Assembly: GCF_001619875.1 (NCBI RefSeq) | Contig: NZ_LRFC01000001.1 | Location: forward strand, 310,001-374,000 | DNA length: 64,000 bases | Origin: Fictibacillus phosphorivorans | Lineage (GTDB): Bacteria; Bacillota; Bacilli; Bacillales; Fictibacillaceae | Direction of reading: 5' to 3' | In this document: one piece after another, positions 42,070-50,616 of the stretch | How the letters are laid out: every line of letters begins with the position of its first letter | Numbering within the stretch: position 1 is the first letter of the stretch | Translations under genes and position numbers: made by a program | Notes under the pieces: generated by a model | The model's input: the letters and a program-made list of their open reading frames with translations, nothing else | Databases searched by the model: none | What the model was told of the DNA's origin: nothing

Positions 42070-43027
42070 CAATGTGAATTTAGCGGAAATGTTGTTAGGG
42101 AATTGGGAATACGATGAGAAATCCATTGATATGTTTAAATATTATAGAATATCTTCAAATGCTATTTATCCTTTTCAAGTACGAGGTAAGACGCAGTTTT
42201 TAAGATTCTCCCCCAAATCAGAGAAATACAAAGAAAATGTTCTAGCAGAACTTGAATTTATATCCTTTCTTCGCTCGGAGCAATATGGAGCTTTGGAAAC
42301 AGTTGTATCAAAAAGTGGAGAGGAACTGATCGAGGTGGAAACCCCATGGGGAGAATACTATGCTTCTGTATTTAAGTGTGTATCTGGTGTACAAATTAGC
42401 AAGACTGAATTCAGTGATAAAGTTATTTTCAGTCATGGGAAGGCATTAGGAAAACTTCATAAGTTATCTAGTGTATATAATCCTGCTAAAAACAAGAGAT
42501 GGTCTTATCGTGACGTGCTAGATTGGATTCATGATACTCTAGTTGATTTTCCACATGAAAAATCAGCTTTAATGGAAACAAAAGTACTCCGAGATTATTT
42601 TGAGTCTATTCCTATTAATAATAGTAATTTTGGACTGATTCATTATGATTTTGAATGTGACAATGTTTTCTATGATGAAGTGTCCCAATCTTGTAACGTA
42701 ATTGATTTCGACGATGCCATGTATCACTGGTATGTGATGGATATTGAGCAAACACTTGAAAGTTTACAAGATTTTATCCCAACTGAAATGTTTCAGTTGA
42801 AAAAACAGATCTTTTTAGATGGATATCGCACTGAATATAACATATCAGATGATATGCTATCTTTATTGCCTGCGTGTAAACGGTTTGCCAATTTATACGG
42901 TTATGTACGTATTTTGAGATCTGCAGATGAGCACTTGGAAAATGAACCTGAATGGTTAGAGAGTTTGAGAGAGAAATTGATAAAGGCCATGAAGAACAAA
43001 TCTTCATGTTTCGGTATAGAAATTTAA
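42044..43027 (+). CDS. APH/choline-kinase-fold phosphotransferase (putative antibiotic kinase)
   Basis: 327 residues. The catalytic loop HYDFECDN (HxDxxxxN, residue ~200) and the metal-binding IDFDDA (~218) are those of aminoglycoside/macrolide phosphotransferases. An upstream FKCVSGVQI segment resembles the hinge of the fold. The family also includes fructosamine and choline kinases, so the substrate is uncertain. The leader with promoter, leader peptide, terminator and second upstream frame points to induction by a ribosome-targeting compound. ATG 42044 fits GAGGAG; ATG 42026 has no spaced site. Confidence 0.75.
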   Translation: MLKLKYLINNVNLAEMLLGNWEYDEKSIDMFKYYRISSNAIYPFQVRGKTQFLRFSPKSEKYKENVLAELEFISFLRSEQYGALETVVSKSGEELIEVETPWGEYYASVFKCVSGVQISKTEFSDKVIFSHGKALGKLHKLSSVYNPAKNKRWSYRDVLDWIHDTLVDFPHEKSALMETKVLRDYFESIPINNSNFGLIHYDFECDNVFYDEVSQSCNVIDFDDAMYHWYVMDIEQTLESLQDFIPTEMFQLKKQIFLDGYRTEYNISDDMLSLLPACKRFANLYGYVRILRSADEHLENEPEWLESLREKLIKAMKNKSSCFGIEI

Positions 43028-43080
43028 ATAGGGATGCAACCTGGATTTAACAGATTTCACTACAATAGCAATCTCGAAAA

Positions 43081-43105
43081 GCTAACCCAAAAAGGGGTTA
43101 GCTTT
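43081..43105 (+). terminator. Terminator of the phosphotransferase gene
   Basis: Stem GCTAACCC / GGGTTAGC then TTTCTCTC. Confidence 0.85.
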
Positions 43106-43136
43106 CTCTCTTTCAAGAACCCTCACTTAAAAACCA

Positions 43137-43153
43137 TGTCAGAAAATCTAACA
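43137..43153 (+). promoter_or_regulatory. TnrA box of the amt gene
   Basis: TGTCAGAAAATCTAACA matches TGTNA-N7-TNACA exactly. With TAGAAT at 43182-43187 as -10, its centre lies ~49 bp upstream of the predicted start, the spacing known for TnrA activation of the B. subtilis amt (nrgA) promoter. Confidence 0.85.
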
Positions 43154-43219
43154 TGGGAGTAGAATCTCTGCTGAAACTGTATAGAATGAAAAGAAACAGT
43201 TAAGCAGGGGGCGTTCTTT

Positions 43220-44494
43220 ATGGAAGAAATTATGTTTTCGTTAAACAGTGTCTGGCTTGTTCTAGGTGCACTTCTCGTCATTTTGATGCAAGGTGGGTTT
43301 ATCTTACTTGAAGCAGGTTCGACACGAATGAAGAATGCCGGACATATTGCAGGGAAGACGGTCTTTACGTTCGGATTGGCATCTATCGTATTCTGGGCTG
43401 TCGGCTATGGTTTTATTTTTGGAGGGAATTCTAATTTCTTTATCGGTTTGTCTGACTTTTTCTATTCAGGTGAGCAAGCGGATGGAATGCCGTATTCAAC
43501 AGCTGCATTTTTCTTATTTCAGCTCGCGTTTGCGGGCATCTCGTTAACGATCGCGTTCGGCGGATTTGCGGAACGTGCGAAATTATCGGCATACCTGGTG
43601 TTTGCGATTCTATTTTCAGTAATCGTCTATCCGGTCGTTGCGCATTGGATCTGGGGCGGCGGATGGTTAGCAGAGCACGGTAAGCAAGATTTTGCTGGTT
43701 CAACAGTTGTACACTTAACAGGTGCGATGGCTGCTTTTGCGGCAACGATCTTACTGAAGCCGCGTATTGGAAAGTTTAATAAAAATGGGACATCGAACAA
43801 TATCTTTGGTCACAATCAAGTGTACACAGCACTTGGCGTTATCGTTCTTTGGGTAGGCTGGTTTGGTTTTAATGGAGGAAGTACGTTTGTTGTTGATGAT
43901 GGTTTCTTCGGATTTGTTGCGTTAAACACGAATCTTGCTGCTGGAGCAGGTGCGGTTGCTGCACTTATTATTTCTTGGATGGTTCTAGGTAAATCTGATA
44001 TTCCGACGATTCTAAACGGTGCTTTAGCTGGACTTGTTGCCATTACGGCGTCATGTGCGTTTGTTGAAACGTGGGCCGCGGTCCTCATCGGATTCGTTGC
44101 AGGTATTCTTGTATTCTACTCTGTGAAATTTTTCGATAGATTAAAAGTAGATGATCCGATTTATGCGTTAAGCGTTCATGGAGCTGCAGGTGTTTGGGGC
44201 ACGTTATCAACGGGACTTTTTGCTACACCAGAACTTGCAACGGTTGGTAAGCCTGGATTGTTTTATGGAGGAGGCTTCTCACAGCTTGGTGTTCAAGCGA
44301 TGGGTGTTTCCGTATCAGCGCTTTACGCGTTCGTCGTTTCTTTCGCGCTTTTATATGCGATGAAAAAGGTGATGAAAGGACTTCGTGTATCTGAGGAAGA
44401 AGAGATTATTGGTCTTGATGTTAGTGAGCACGGAAACTACGGTTATCCAGAAGCGTTCATTACGAATGAAGAGAAGAACAGAATTGCAAATTAG
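43220..44494 (+). CDS. amt: Ammonium transporter (Amt family)
   Basis: 424 residues, 11 TM helices. Family motifs: MQGGFILLEAGSTRMKN, the pore region VVHLTGAMAAFAATILL (with the twin-His first His), GWFGFNGGS and YALSVHGAAGVWGTLSTGLF (second twin-His). It imports ammonium when nitrogen is scarce. In B. subtilis the partner gene glnK follows; here no PII gene follows. Instead comes a terminator, then a DUF294 nucleotidyltransferase. A TnrA box lies upstream. ATG 43220 follows CAGGGGGCG. Confidence 0.93.
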   Translation: MEEIMFSLNSVWLVLGALLVILMQGGFILLEAGSTRMKNAGHIAGKTVFTFGLASIVFWAVGYGFIFGGNSNFFIGLSDFFYSGEQADGMPYSTAAFFLFQLAFAGISLTIAFGGFAERAKLSAYLVFAILFSVIVYPVVAHWIWGGGWLAEHGKQDFAGSTVVHLTGAMAAFAATILLKPRIGKFNKNGTSNNIFGHNQVYTALGVIVLWVGWFGFNGGSTFVVDDGFFGFVALNTNLAAGAGAVAALIISWMVLGKSDIPTILNGALAGLVAITASCAFVETWAAVLIGFVAGILVFYSVKFFDRLKVDDPIYALSVHGAAGVWGTLSTGLFATPELATVGKPGLFYGGGFSQLGVQAMGVSVSALYAFVVSFALLYAMKKVMKGLRVSEEEEIIGLDVSEHGNYGYPEAFITNEEKNRIAN

Positions 44495-44505
44495 TCGTGA
44501 TTATC

Positions 44506-44534
44506 AGCATTGGGGATCATTCCTCAATGCTTTT
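44506..44534 (+). terminator. amt terminator
   Basis: Stem AGCATTG-GGA / TCC-CAATGCT then TTTTG. It separates amt from the DUF294 gene, so later genes need readthrough or their own promoter. Confidence 0.75.
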
Positions 44535-44555
44535 GTCACATAGGAAGTGAGAAAA

Positions 44556-45521
44556 ATGTCTTATACATCAATAAAAGAGTGGCGTGACAGTGAGTGGAAT
44601 CGTCATGATCAATCATCCCATGCCTTAAATGCGTTTCACGATGAGATCATGAAGAAGGTTTTTGACACAGCATTCGAAACATGTGGAGCTCCGCCTTGTC
44701 GCTACTCCTGGTTTGTAATGGGGAGTGCGGGCAGATTTGAGCAGGCAATCATCAGCGACCAAGATCATGGCTTAATCTATGAAACAGATTCTGAAGAAGC
44801 TCGTCAATATTTTATGAAGTTCGGAAAAGAACTTGCTGATGGCTTGAACGAAGTCGGCTATCCGTATTGTGATGGCAATGTGATGAGTTCGAATTCAGTG
44901 TGGTGCAAATCAAAGTCAAAGTGGAACGAGCAGCTGACACATTGGTTGAAAGAAGAAAGCTTTGAGAGCATTCGATTTCTATTGATTTTCTATGATGCGC
45001 GTGTGCTCAAAGGAGAAAAAGAATATATCGCTGAACTTAAACAGACTGTACACGATTATATCAAAAAAAATCCGCACTTCCTGGAGAGACTGTTAGAAAA
45101 CACCCAGCACGTAAAGAAGGCTGTAGGATTCTTTCATCAATTTTTAACAGAAACACACGGCTCACACGCGGGCAGCATTGATTTGAAACAATCAGGCTTT
45201 TTTCCGTATGTAAACAATATTCGGCTTTTAGCGATGAAAGAAAGTATTGATGCCACTTCGACGCTCTCAAGAATCGAAGAACTAACAAGGCTCCTTAACT
45301 ATCAGCAAGAACTTAACTGGTGCGCCGCAGAATTTGAAAAGCTGCTTCACTACCGACTTCAGTACCATAAGAAAATGACGGAAAACTATGATGACATTCA
45401 CTATCTCAATATAAAAGAACTCAGCAAAGATGAACGAAAAGATATGAAACAGATTTTGTTAAACGGTCAAAAACTACAAGACTATACACAGTCTGTCATT
45501 AAGGGAACGATACACAGATGA
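44556..45521 (+). CDS. DUF294-type nucleotidyltransferase (GlnD-like NTase fold)
   Basis: 321 residues. The N-terminal DUF294 domain carries the polymerase-beta-type nucleotidyltransferase motif MGSAGRFEQAIISDQDHGL (GS, then D-x-D). The C-terminal part (LLAMKESIDATSTLSRIEEL, LNYQQELNWCAAEFEKLLHYRLQYH) matches DUF294_C. The CBS and cyclic-nucleotide domains usually fused to it are missing. The fold is related to the uridylyltransferase domain of GlnD, which modifies PII; its target here is unknown. Start ATG 44556 after AGGAAG. It overlaps the exonuclease gene by 4 bp. Confidence 0.82.
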   Translation: MSYTSIKEWRDSEWNRHDQSSHALNAFHDEIMKKVFDTAFETCGAPPCRYSWFVMGSAGRFEQAIISDQDHGLIYETDSEEARQYFMKFGKELADGLNEVGYPYCDGNVMSSNSVWCKSKSKWNEQLTHWLKEESFESIRFLLIFYDARVLKGEKEYIAELKQTVHDYIKKNPHFLERLLENTQHVKKAVGFFHQFLTETHGSHAGSIDLKQSGFFPYVNNIRLLAMKESIDATSTLSRIEELTRLLNYQQELNWCAAEFEKLLHYRLQYHKKMTENYDDIHYLNIKELSKDERKDMKQILLNGQKLQDYTQSVIKGTIHR

Positions 45522-46246
45522 GGATGAATCCGCTCATACAATTTATGAAACAAGTACAGGGGAAAATAAACTCTAGTGTGTATGCATCGTTACAAGGACA
45601 ATCAAGTCCTCAGCATGTTGCTTTCTTGAGACAGCTCGAAAAAGAGTTAAAAGTAGAAGAGAGCTTAGTCGTTCCGCTCAAAGAATTGAACGTCGTCGTG
45701 TTCGATCTTGAAACGACTGGCTTTTTTCCTGAGCAAGGTGATGAAATCCTTTCAATTGGAGCCGTAAAGGTGAGAGGCGGTGTGGTCCAGCAAGAGGAAA
45801 CCTTTTATTCACTCGCTCGGTGTAATCGCGAACTTACTCCTGAAATAAAGGTGCTTACGGGTATTGAAGAATGCGATGTTGAGACAGCGCCAGAGCTGTC
45901 AAAGGTACTCGTTGATTTTTATGATTTTGTAAAAGGAGCCGTGCTGGTGGCTCACCACGCCAGTCATGAAAAGAAGTTTCTGCAGCATTACAACTGGAAG
46001 CTTTTCCGCAGTCAGTTCAAGCATCGAATTGTAGACACGTCTTTCTTATTAAGAATCGCTGAACCGAATGTAAGTCTCGTCCGTTTAGAAGATTGCTGTG
46101 ATCATTGTGGTATTCCGGTTGTTGATCGGCATCATGCATTAGGGGATGCGAAGATGACGGCGGAACTTTGGAGTATGTATGTTGAGAGAATACAAGCATT
46201 AGGTATGAAAAATTTAAGAGATGTTTATGAAAAGCTATCACGATAA
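45518..46246 (+). CDS. DnaQ-like 3'-5' exonuclease
   Basis: 242 residues. The DEDDh exonuclease motifs are in order: VVFDLETTGFFPEQGDEILSIGAVKV (Exo I, residue ~66), VLVAHHASHEKKFL (Exo II, with the Asp replaced by Glu), and DRHHALGDAKMTAELW (Exo III with the catalytic His). An N-terminal ~55 residues precede the domain. Such proteins pair with DUF294 proteins in many genomes (family knowledge). Translation is coupled to the DUF294 gene by a 4-bp overlap. Confidence 0.85.
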   Translation: MRMNPLIQFMKQVQGKINSSVYASLQGQSSPQHVAFLRQLEKELKVEESLVVPLKELNVVVFDLETTGFFPEQGDEILSIGAVKVRGGVVQQEETFYSLARCNRELTPEIKVLTGIEECDVETAPELSKVLVDFYDFVKGAVLVAHHASHEKKFLQHYNWKLFRSQFKHRIVDTSFLLRIAEPNVSLVRLEDCCDHCGIPVVDRHHALGDAKMTAELWSMYVERIQALGMKNLRDVYEKLSR

Positions 46247-46286
46247 AACAGCTGGCACCTTTAATCAGAAGGCAGCCAGCTGTTTT
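46245..46286. terminator. Bidirectional terminator, exonuclease / tnrA
   Basis: Perfect 12-bp stem AAAACAGCTGGC / GCCAGCTGTTTT. Confidence 0.9.
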
Positions 46287-46599
46287 AGTTTCTCATATTA
46301 AACTGTGCATTAATCTGGCCGCGAATCATCTTGTTGCGCTCGTCACGTTTTTGTTTCTTCGTTAATTCCTTTTTGATCTCATAGGTCTGTACACCATCTT
46401 CAATTTGATCGGCAATCTCCATAAGCCGTTCGACGTCTGAAAACGAGTACTTTCGTGTTCCTTTGCCTGTCCTTTCGGGAAAGATAAGCTTTCGTTCTTC
46501 GTAGTACCGGATCTTACGCTCAGATAAACCGGTTAATTCACTAATGATGCCAATCGACATAACTTTTTTATCCTTATAAGATGATTTATCAACAGACAT
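46285..46599 (-). CDS. tnrA: TnrA, global nitrogen regulator (MerR family)
   Basis: 104 residues, close to B. subtilis TnrA through the winged helix: [53 protein letters not shown] and [10 protein letters not shown]. The short tail ends in [10 protein letters not shown], like the TnrA tail that contacts feedback-inhibited glutamine synthetase. It activates nitrogen-scavenging genes under limitation. No glnA neighbours, which argues for TnrA over GlnR. GGAGG precedes ATG 46599. TnrA boxes lie upstream of this gene and of amt 3 kb away. Confidence 0.92.
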   Translation of the reverse strand: MSVDKSSYKDKKVMSIGIISELTGLSERKIRYYEERKLIFPERTGKGTRKYSFSDVERLMEIADQIEDGVQTYEIKKELTKKQKRDERNKMIRGQINAQFNMRN

Positions 46600-46664
46600 T
46601 CCAATCCTCCTAAACGTGAGATTAACCGAACGATTAAATATTGTTATTTATTGTATCATAAATA

Positions 46665-46681
46665 TGTTAGATTTTCTTACA
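46665..46681 (-). promoter_or_regulatory. TnrA/GlnR box upstream of tnrA
   Basis: TGTTAGATTTTCTTACA matches TGTNA-N7-TNACA exactly. With TACAAT (minus strand, 46655-46650) as -10, it overlaps the -35 region, which would suit repression. Activation from another start is possible. Confidence 0.8.
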
Positions 46682-46773
46682 TATATACTATTCTTTTTTA
46701 AAATGATGGTGAGCACAACTTTAGTCTATTCCTCTCTGTCCCAGAATATCTGTTAAGAAAGGGAGGGCGTGAG

Positions 46774-47343
46774 ATGGAAACCTTTGAAAACATCATGAAC
46801 AGAAGAAGTATCGGGAAAGTAAAAAACGATCCCGTCTCAAAATCGCTCATTGAAAAAATGCTAACTGCCGCGACCTATGCACCTAATCATTACCGAACAG
46901 AGCCGTGGCGCTTTTTTGTATTAACTGGAGAAAGCAGAAAAAAATTAGGGGAAGTTTTAGAGGGGATAACAAGAGCAGATAACACAGGTTTAGAGCCCGA
47001 TGAACTGGAGAAGAAAGCGGAAAAGTCAAGGAACAATCCGCTGCGTGCACCTGTCATTATCGCGGTTGGGGTAGAGCCGAGTGTTAAGAAGAACGTGATT
47101 GAGATCGAAGAGTACGCTGCTGTTCATAGCGCGATTCAGAATATGCTGCTTACTGCACATGAATTAGGTTTAGGTGCAATCTGGAGAACAGGTGCTGTAA
47201 CCTATCATACTAAGGTAAAAGAATTCTTTGGTTTGAGTGAGAACGGAGCACTTGCCGGATTTATCTATGTTGGCTATCCGGATATGACGATGAAACCAGT
47301 GAAGAAAACGGGGTTTGAGACTTATACCGTTTGGATGGATTAG
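46774..47343 (+). CDS. Nitroreductase-family protein (YdjA-like)
   Basis: 189 residues, FMN nitroreductase fold of the small YdjA branch: ENIMNRRSIGKVK, ATYAPNHYRTEPWRFFVLTG, and GLGAIWRTGAV for the FMN-contacting Trp. Reduces nitro compounds or quinones; the physiological substrate is unknown. AAAGGGAGG precedes ATG 46774. Divergent from tnrA across a gap that carries the TnrA box. Confidence 0.85.
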   Translation: METFENIMNRRSIGKVKNDPVSKSLIEKMLTAATYAPNHYRTEPWRFFVLTGESRKKLGEVLEGITRADNTGLEPDELEKKAEKSRNNPLRAPVIIAVGVEPSVKKNVIEIEEYAAVHSAIQNMLLTAHELGLGAIWRTGAVTYHTKVKEFFGLSENGALAGFIYVGYPDMTMKPVKKTGFETYTVWMD

Positions 47344-47350
47344 AAGAGAG

Positions 47351-47383
47351 AAAGCCCACGTGTATTAAACGGTGGGCTTTTTG
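47351..47383. terminator. Bidirectional terminator, nitroreductase / hydroxyacid dehydrogenase
   Basis: Stem AAAGCCCAC / GTGGGCTTT with T-rich flanks. It overlaps the dehydrogenase stop codon. Confidence 0.85.
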
Positions 47384-48345
47384 CTTTTTAGTACCTCTAT
47401 ATTTACAATTCGCTGTGGATTTCCAACGATCATAAAAGAGAGAATGTTTTCCACACTCGTTGATAAGAACTTGTGAAACATATTGTCTGTTTTCCATCCG
47501 ATATGTGGAGTGAGAACAACGTTTTGAAGTTGCAGGAGAGGATGGTTTGGTCCGAGCGGCTCTACAGAAAATACGTCTAGTCCTGCCCCGCCAATCCACT
47601 TTTCACTTAATGCTTTTACAAGGGCTTCTTCATCAACAACTTCGCCTCTAGACGTGTTAATCAGGAACGCATCGTTACGCATTTCTTTAAAATGTTCTTC
47701 CTTAAGCAGATGTTTTGTTGCAGGTACGAGCCTCACAGCAAGAATGACAAAATGGGAGATCTGCAACAATTGATTCAACTCTAAGTATTCAACTTCTTGG
47801 GCATGGGCGCGTTCTTTCGTTAGCCGAGGTCCCCAAGCAACAACGTTCATGTTGAAAGCTTTAGCGATTTTCGCTACTCCTGAACCGATCTTACCAAGGC
47901 CGATGATGCCCACCGTTTTGTTTTCTAATCCTGAGCCAACTGACTCCATCCATTTCCCTTGTTTCATCTCTTGATCTAAGAGTAATAGGTTACGAGCATG
48001 TGCAAGCATCATGCCGAAGATCAATTCAACAACAGCGGCTGAACCTCCAGGGGTTGTAGCAACAGGGATGTTGAGTTGATTCGCTGTGTCCATATCGATA
48101 TGGGCAAGGCCGGCACCAGTTTGAGCGATAAGTTTAATGTTCTTTAAGTGCATCAACACCTCTTTAGAAAATAAAGTACGCTCTCTAATGGGTATGATGA
48201 TGTAAGCATATTCAATACGATTCAAAAGTTCATCCTGCGTCGGCTTGTCATGGTACACTTCCACAGAAAAGTGCTGCTTTAAGCGTTCAATCTCAGGATT
48301 TGCAGCAAAGCATTGTTCCCAATCATCCAAAATGACAACGTTCAT
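47365..48345 (-). CDS. D-2-hydroxyacid dehydrogenase family protein
   Basis: 326 residues. NAD-binding loop GIIGLGKIGSGVAK, active-site Arg in NTSRGEVVDEEAL, Glu in VFSVEPLGPNHPL and His in TPHIGW, all in the standard order for glycerate/phosphoglycerate-type dehydrogenases. The ACT domain of SerA is absent, so the substrate is a D-2-hydroxyacid other than from serine synthesis. ATG 48345 follows GAGGGG; upstream in-frame codons have no ribosome site. Confidence 0.85.
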   Translation of the reverse strand: MNVVILDDWEQCFAANPEIERLKQHFSVEVYHDKPTQDELLNRIEYAYIIIPIRERTLFSKEVLMHLKNIKLIAQTGAGLAHIDMDTANQLNIPVATTPGGSAAVVELIFGMMLAHARNLLLLDQEMKQGKWMESVGSGLENKTVGIIGLGKIGSGVAKIAKAFNMNVVAWGPRLTKERAHAQEVEYLELNQLLQISHFVILAVRLVPATKHLLKEEHFKEMRNDAFLINTSRGEVVDEEALVKALSEKWIGGAGLDVFSVEPLGPNHPLLQLQNVVLTPHIGWKTDNMFHKFLSTSVENILSFMIVGNPQRIVNIEVLKSKKPTV

Positions 48346-48529
48346 GGTTTTTAACCCCTCTTTTGTATGGTGTTCCCATCTTATAATAAATAAGCCTTTC
48401 TTTTTATTCAATTTTACAGCAGAAATTCTAGGAAGGCATCAGTTAGAGGACAATTGGTTACGGCATATCACCAATCAAACCTTCATAGAATGTCAAAGGC
48501 CTATTTATTATTGTGTGCGGAGGAAACAT

Positions 48530-49882
48530 ATGAAAATTCTTCTGTTATCGGGCGGTTCTGGAAAAAGACTTTGGCCATTATCGAATCAGATTAGATCCAA
48601 GCAGTTTCTGAAACTCTTAAGCACTGAAAAAAACAAATATGAATCCATGCTCCAAAGAGTATGCAGACACTTGGATTCTGTTGGCCTTCTTACGTCTACT
48701 CACATTATTACATGCCAAGATCAAGAGGATCTTATGAATAATCAGCTTGATTATCCAGTTCCTTTAATTATAGAACCTGTCGCAAAAGGAACGTTTTCTG
48801 CGATCTCATTAGCAGTCACTTCTTTTAACTCACAGCCGAAATCTAATGTTGAAGAATGGGTTTGTGTATTACCTGTTGATACGTTTGCAGACCTTTCTTT
48901 TTATCATTTATTAACACAAATACCTCATATTCTCCAGAATTCAAAGGCTGACCTTGCACATTTAGGTGTAGAGCCACAATTTCCTTCTGATCAATTTGGT
49001 TACATTGTTCCTGCTAATAAGACGGGTGACTATTATTCAATCAGTCATTTTATTGAAAAGCCGAGTACCCATATAGCGTTGCAGCTTATCAAAAAAAATG
49101 CGTTGTGGAATTGCGGGGTCTATGTTTTTTCAATTAAGTATATGCTTCAATTTCTAAAGGATCTAAGTCTTCCTACAGACTACGATCAAATGCAAAAGAT
49201 TTATGGTGAACTCCCTGATATAAGTTTTGATCAAATGGTGGCGCAGAAAAGCAATCATTCAATCGTTATCCCTTATCAGGGACAATGGGAGGATATTGGG
49301 ACATGGGGCGCATTTAGTAAACATATGAGATCACAAGTAATGGGACCTGGCAAGCTATCACAAGACTCAATAAATACACACATTATTAACGAGCTGCAAC
49401 AACCCATCTATGTAATCGGTATAACGGATAGTATGATCGTAGCAGGTCCTGATGGAATTCTCGTTGCAAATAAAGAGCAAAGTTCTGTTGTTAAGAGTTT
49501 CATAACCGATGAACCTCCACGGTATGTAGAGAAATGGTGGGGAAATTATAAAATATTAGAAAAGTCGATGACAAATGAAGGCAAACAGTCATTAACAAAA
49601 ATAATAAACGTCCTTCCTGGCTGCAACATAAGTTATCAATGGCATAAAGAAAGACAAGAGATTTGGACGATCGTTTCTGGTACAGGAGAGTTTATATTAA
49701 ATGATCAATTAACGAGCATCAAAACGGGTGATGTTCTTCAAATTGCTAAAGGTTCCAGACATGCTGTTAAGGCTGTTACACCTCTACAGATTATAGAAGT
49801 TCAACTTGGTTCTCTGCTATCTGAAGAGGACATTACACGAATTACGTATTCATGGGAAGAGGCAGTCCAACTCTGTAAGTAA
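48530..49882 (+). CDS. manC: Mannose-1-phosphate guanylyltransferase / mannose-6-phosphate isomerase (ManC type)
   Basis: 450 residues. Nucleotidyltransferase domain with LLSGGSGKRLWPLSNQ, the Lys of RSKQFLKL, and FIEKPS. A C-terminal cupin (VLPGCNISYQWHKERQEIWTIVSGTGEF) corresponds to the type II phosphomannose-isomerase/beta-barrel domain. It makes GDP-mannose from mannose-1-phosphate, the donor for the glycosyltransferases that follow. CGGAGG precedes ATG 48530; upstream in-frame sequence overlaps the divergent dehydrogenase gene and is not coding. Confidence 0.85.
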   Translation: MKILLLSGGSGKRLWPLSNQIRSKQFLKLLSTEKNKYESMLQRVCRHLDSVGLLTSTHIITCQDQEDLMNNQLDYPVPLIIEPVAKGTFSAISLAVTSFNSQPKSNVEEWVCVLPVDTFADLSFYHLLTQIPHILQNSKADLAHLGVEPQFPSDQFGYIVPANKTGDYYSISHFIEKPSTHIALQLIKKNALWNCGVYVFSIKYMLQFLKDLSLPTDYDQMQKIYGELPDISFDQMVAQKSNHSIVIPYQGQWEDIGTWGAFSKHMRSQVMGPGKLSQDSINTHIINELQQPIYVIGITDSMIVAGPDGILVANKEQSSVVKSFITDEPPRYVEKWWGNYKILEKSMTNEGKQSLTKIINVLPGCNISYQWHKERQEIWTIVSGTGEFILNDQLTSIKTGDVLQIAKGSRHAVKAVTPLQIIEVQLGSLLSEEDITRITYSWEEAVQLCK

Positions 49883-49895
49883 GGCGGGGTTTTTT

Positions 49896-50582
49896 ATGAT
49901 TTCAGTGATATGCTGCACGATGAGAGCACAATTTATGGACAATGTGTTTCAAAACTATAGCAATCAAAAGTGGAGTGAAAAAGAACTTATCATTATTTTG
50001 AACAAAGATCACTTAAATATAAAGCAATGGAAAAAAGAAGCCGAATCGTACAAGCATGTCTCAATCTATCAGCTGCCTGAAACTCACACACTGGGTGAAT
50101 GTTTAAATGCAGCTATTCAAAAAGCAAAGTATGATTACGTGGCAAAATTTGATGACGATGATTATTATGCTCCGCTTTACCTCAATCATGCCATGGAAAC
50201 ATTGCATAAGACAAAAGCTGATGTTGTTGGAAAAAGAACAGTTTATATGTATTTCGAAAGTGAGAAGCTGCTCGTTGTAAACAATCCGAACCGCGAGAAC
50301 ATGTACGTTAGACAAGGGTTGAAAGGAGCAACTCTCTTTTTTCATAAAAAGATATGCGAAAGTATCCAGTTTCCAAAATTAAACCTTGGTGAAGATACTG
50401 TCTTCTTAAATCAGTGTGTGAGTAATAAACTCAAACTGTATTCTGGGGACAAGAGACATTATGTTTGTCTACGTTCTTCAAATACAAATCATCATACCTG
50501 GAATGTCAGCAATACCGCACTCAAAAGAAAATCATCAATTGTTTGCTCTACAGCAGATTACAAGTCGTTTATTAACAAATAA
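49896..50582 (+). CDS. Family 2-type glycosyltransferase
   Basis: 228 residues, GT-A fold. N-terminal MISVICCTMRAQFM and the metal-binding VAKFDDDDYYAPLYL (a DxD-type site), then ATLFFHKKI and LGEDTVFLNQC as the acceptor-side region. It resembles the short glycosyltransferases found in Bacillus spore-surface glycan clusters. AAGGCGGGG precedes ATG 49896, 13 bp after manC, so the two share an operon. Confidence 0.8.
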   Translation: MISVICCTMRAQFMDNVFQNYSNQKWSEKELIIILNKDHLNIKQWKKEAESYKHVSIYQLPETHTLGECLNAAIQKAKYDYVAKFDDDDYYAPLYLNHAMETLHKTKADVVGKRTVYMYFESEKLLVVNNPNRENMYVRQGLKGATLFFHKKICESIQFPKLNLGEDTVFLNQCVSNKLKLYSGDKRHYVCLRSSNTNHHTWNVSNTALKRKSSIVCSTADYKSFINK

Positions 50583-50616
50583 CAAGAAACGGATCTACGA
50601 AAAAAAGGAGATTGCG

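Noticed and set aside
48245-48529. Ninety-five-codon extension upstream of manC
   Set aside because: It overlaps the divergent dehydrogenase gene and the intergenic promoter region; ATG 48530 has a CGGAGG site and the family N-terminus.
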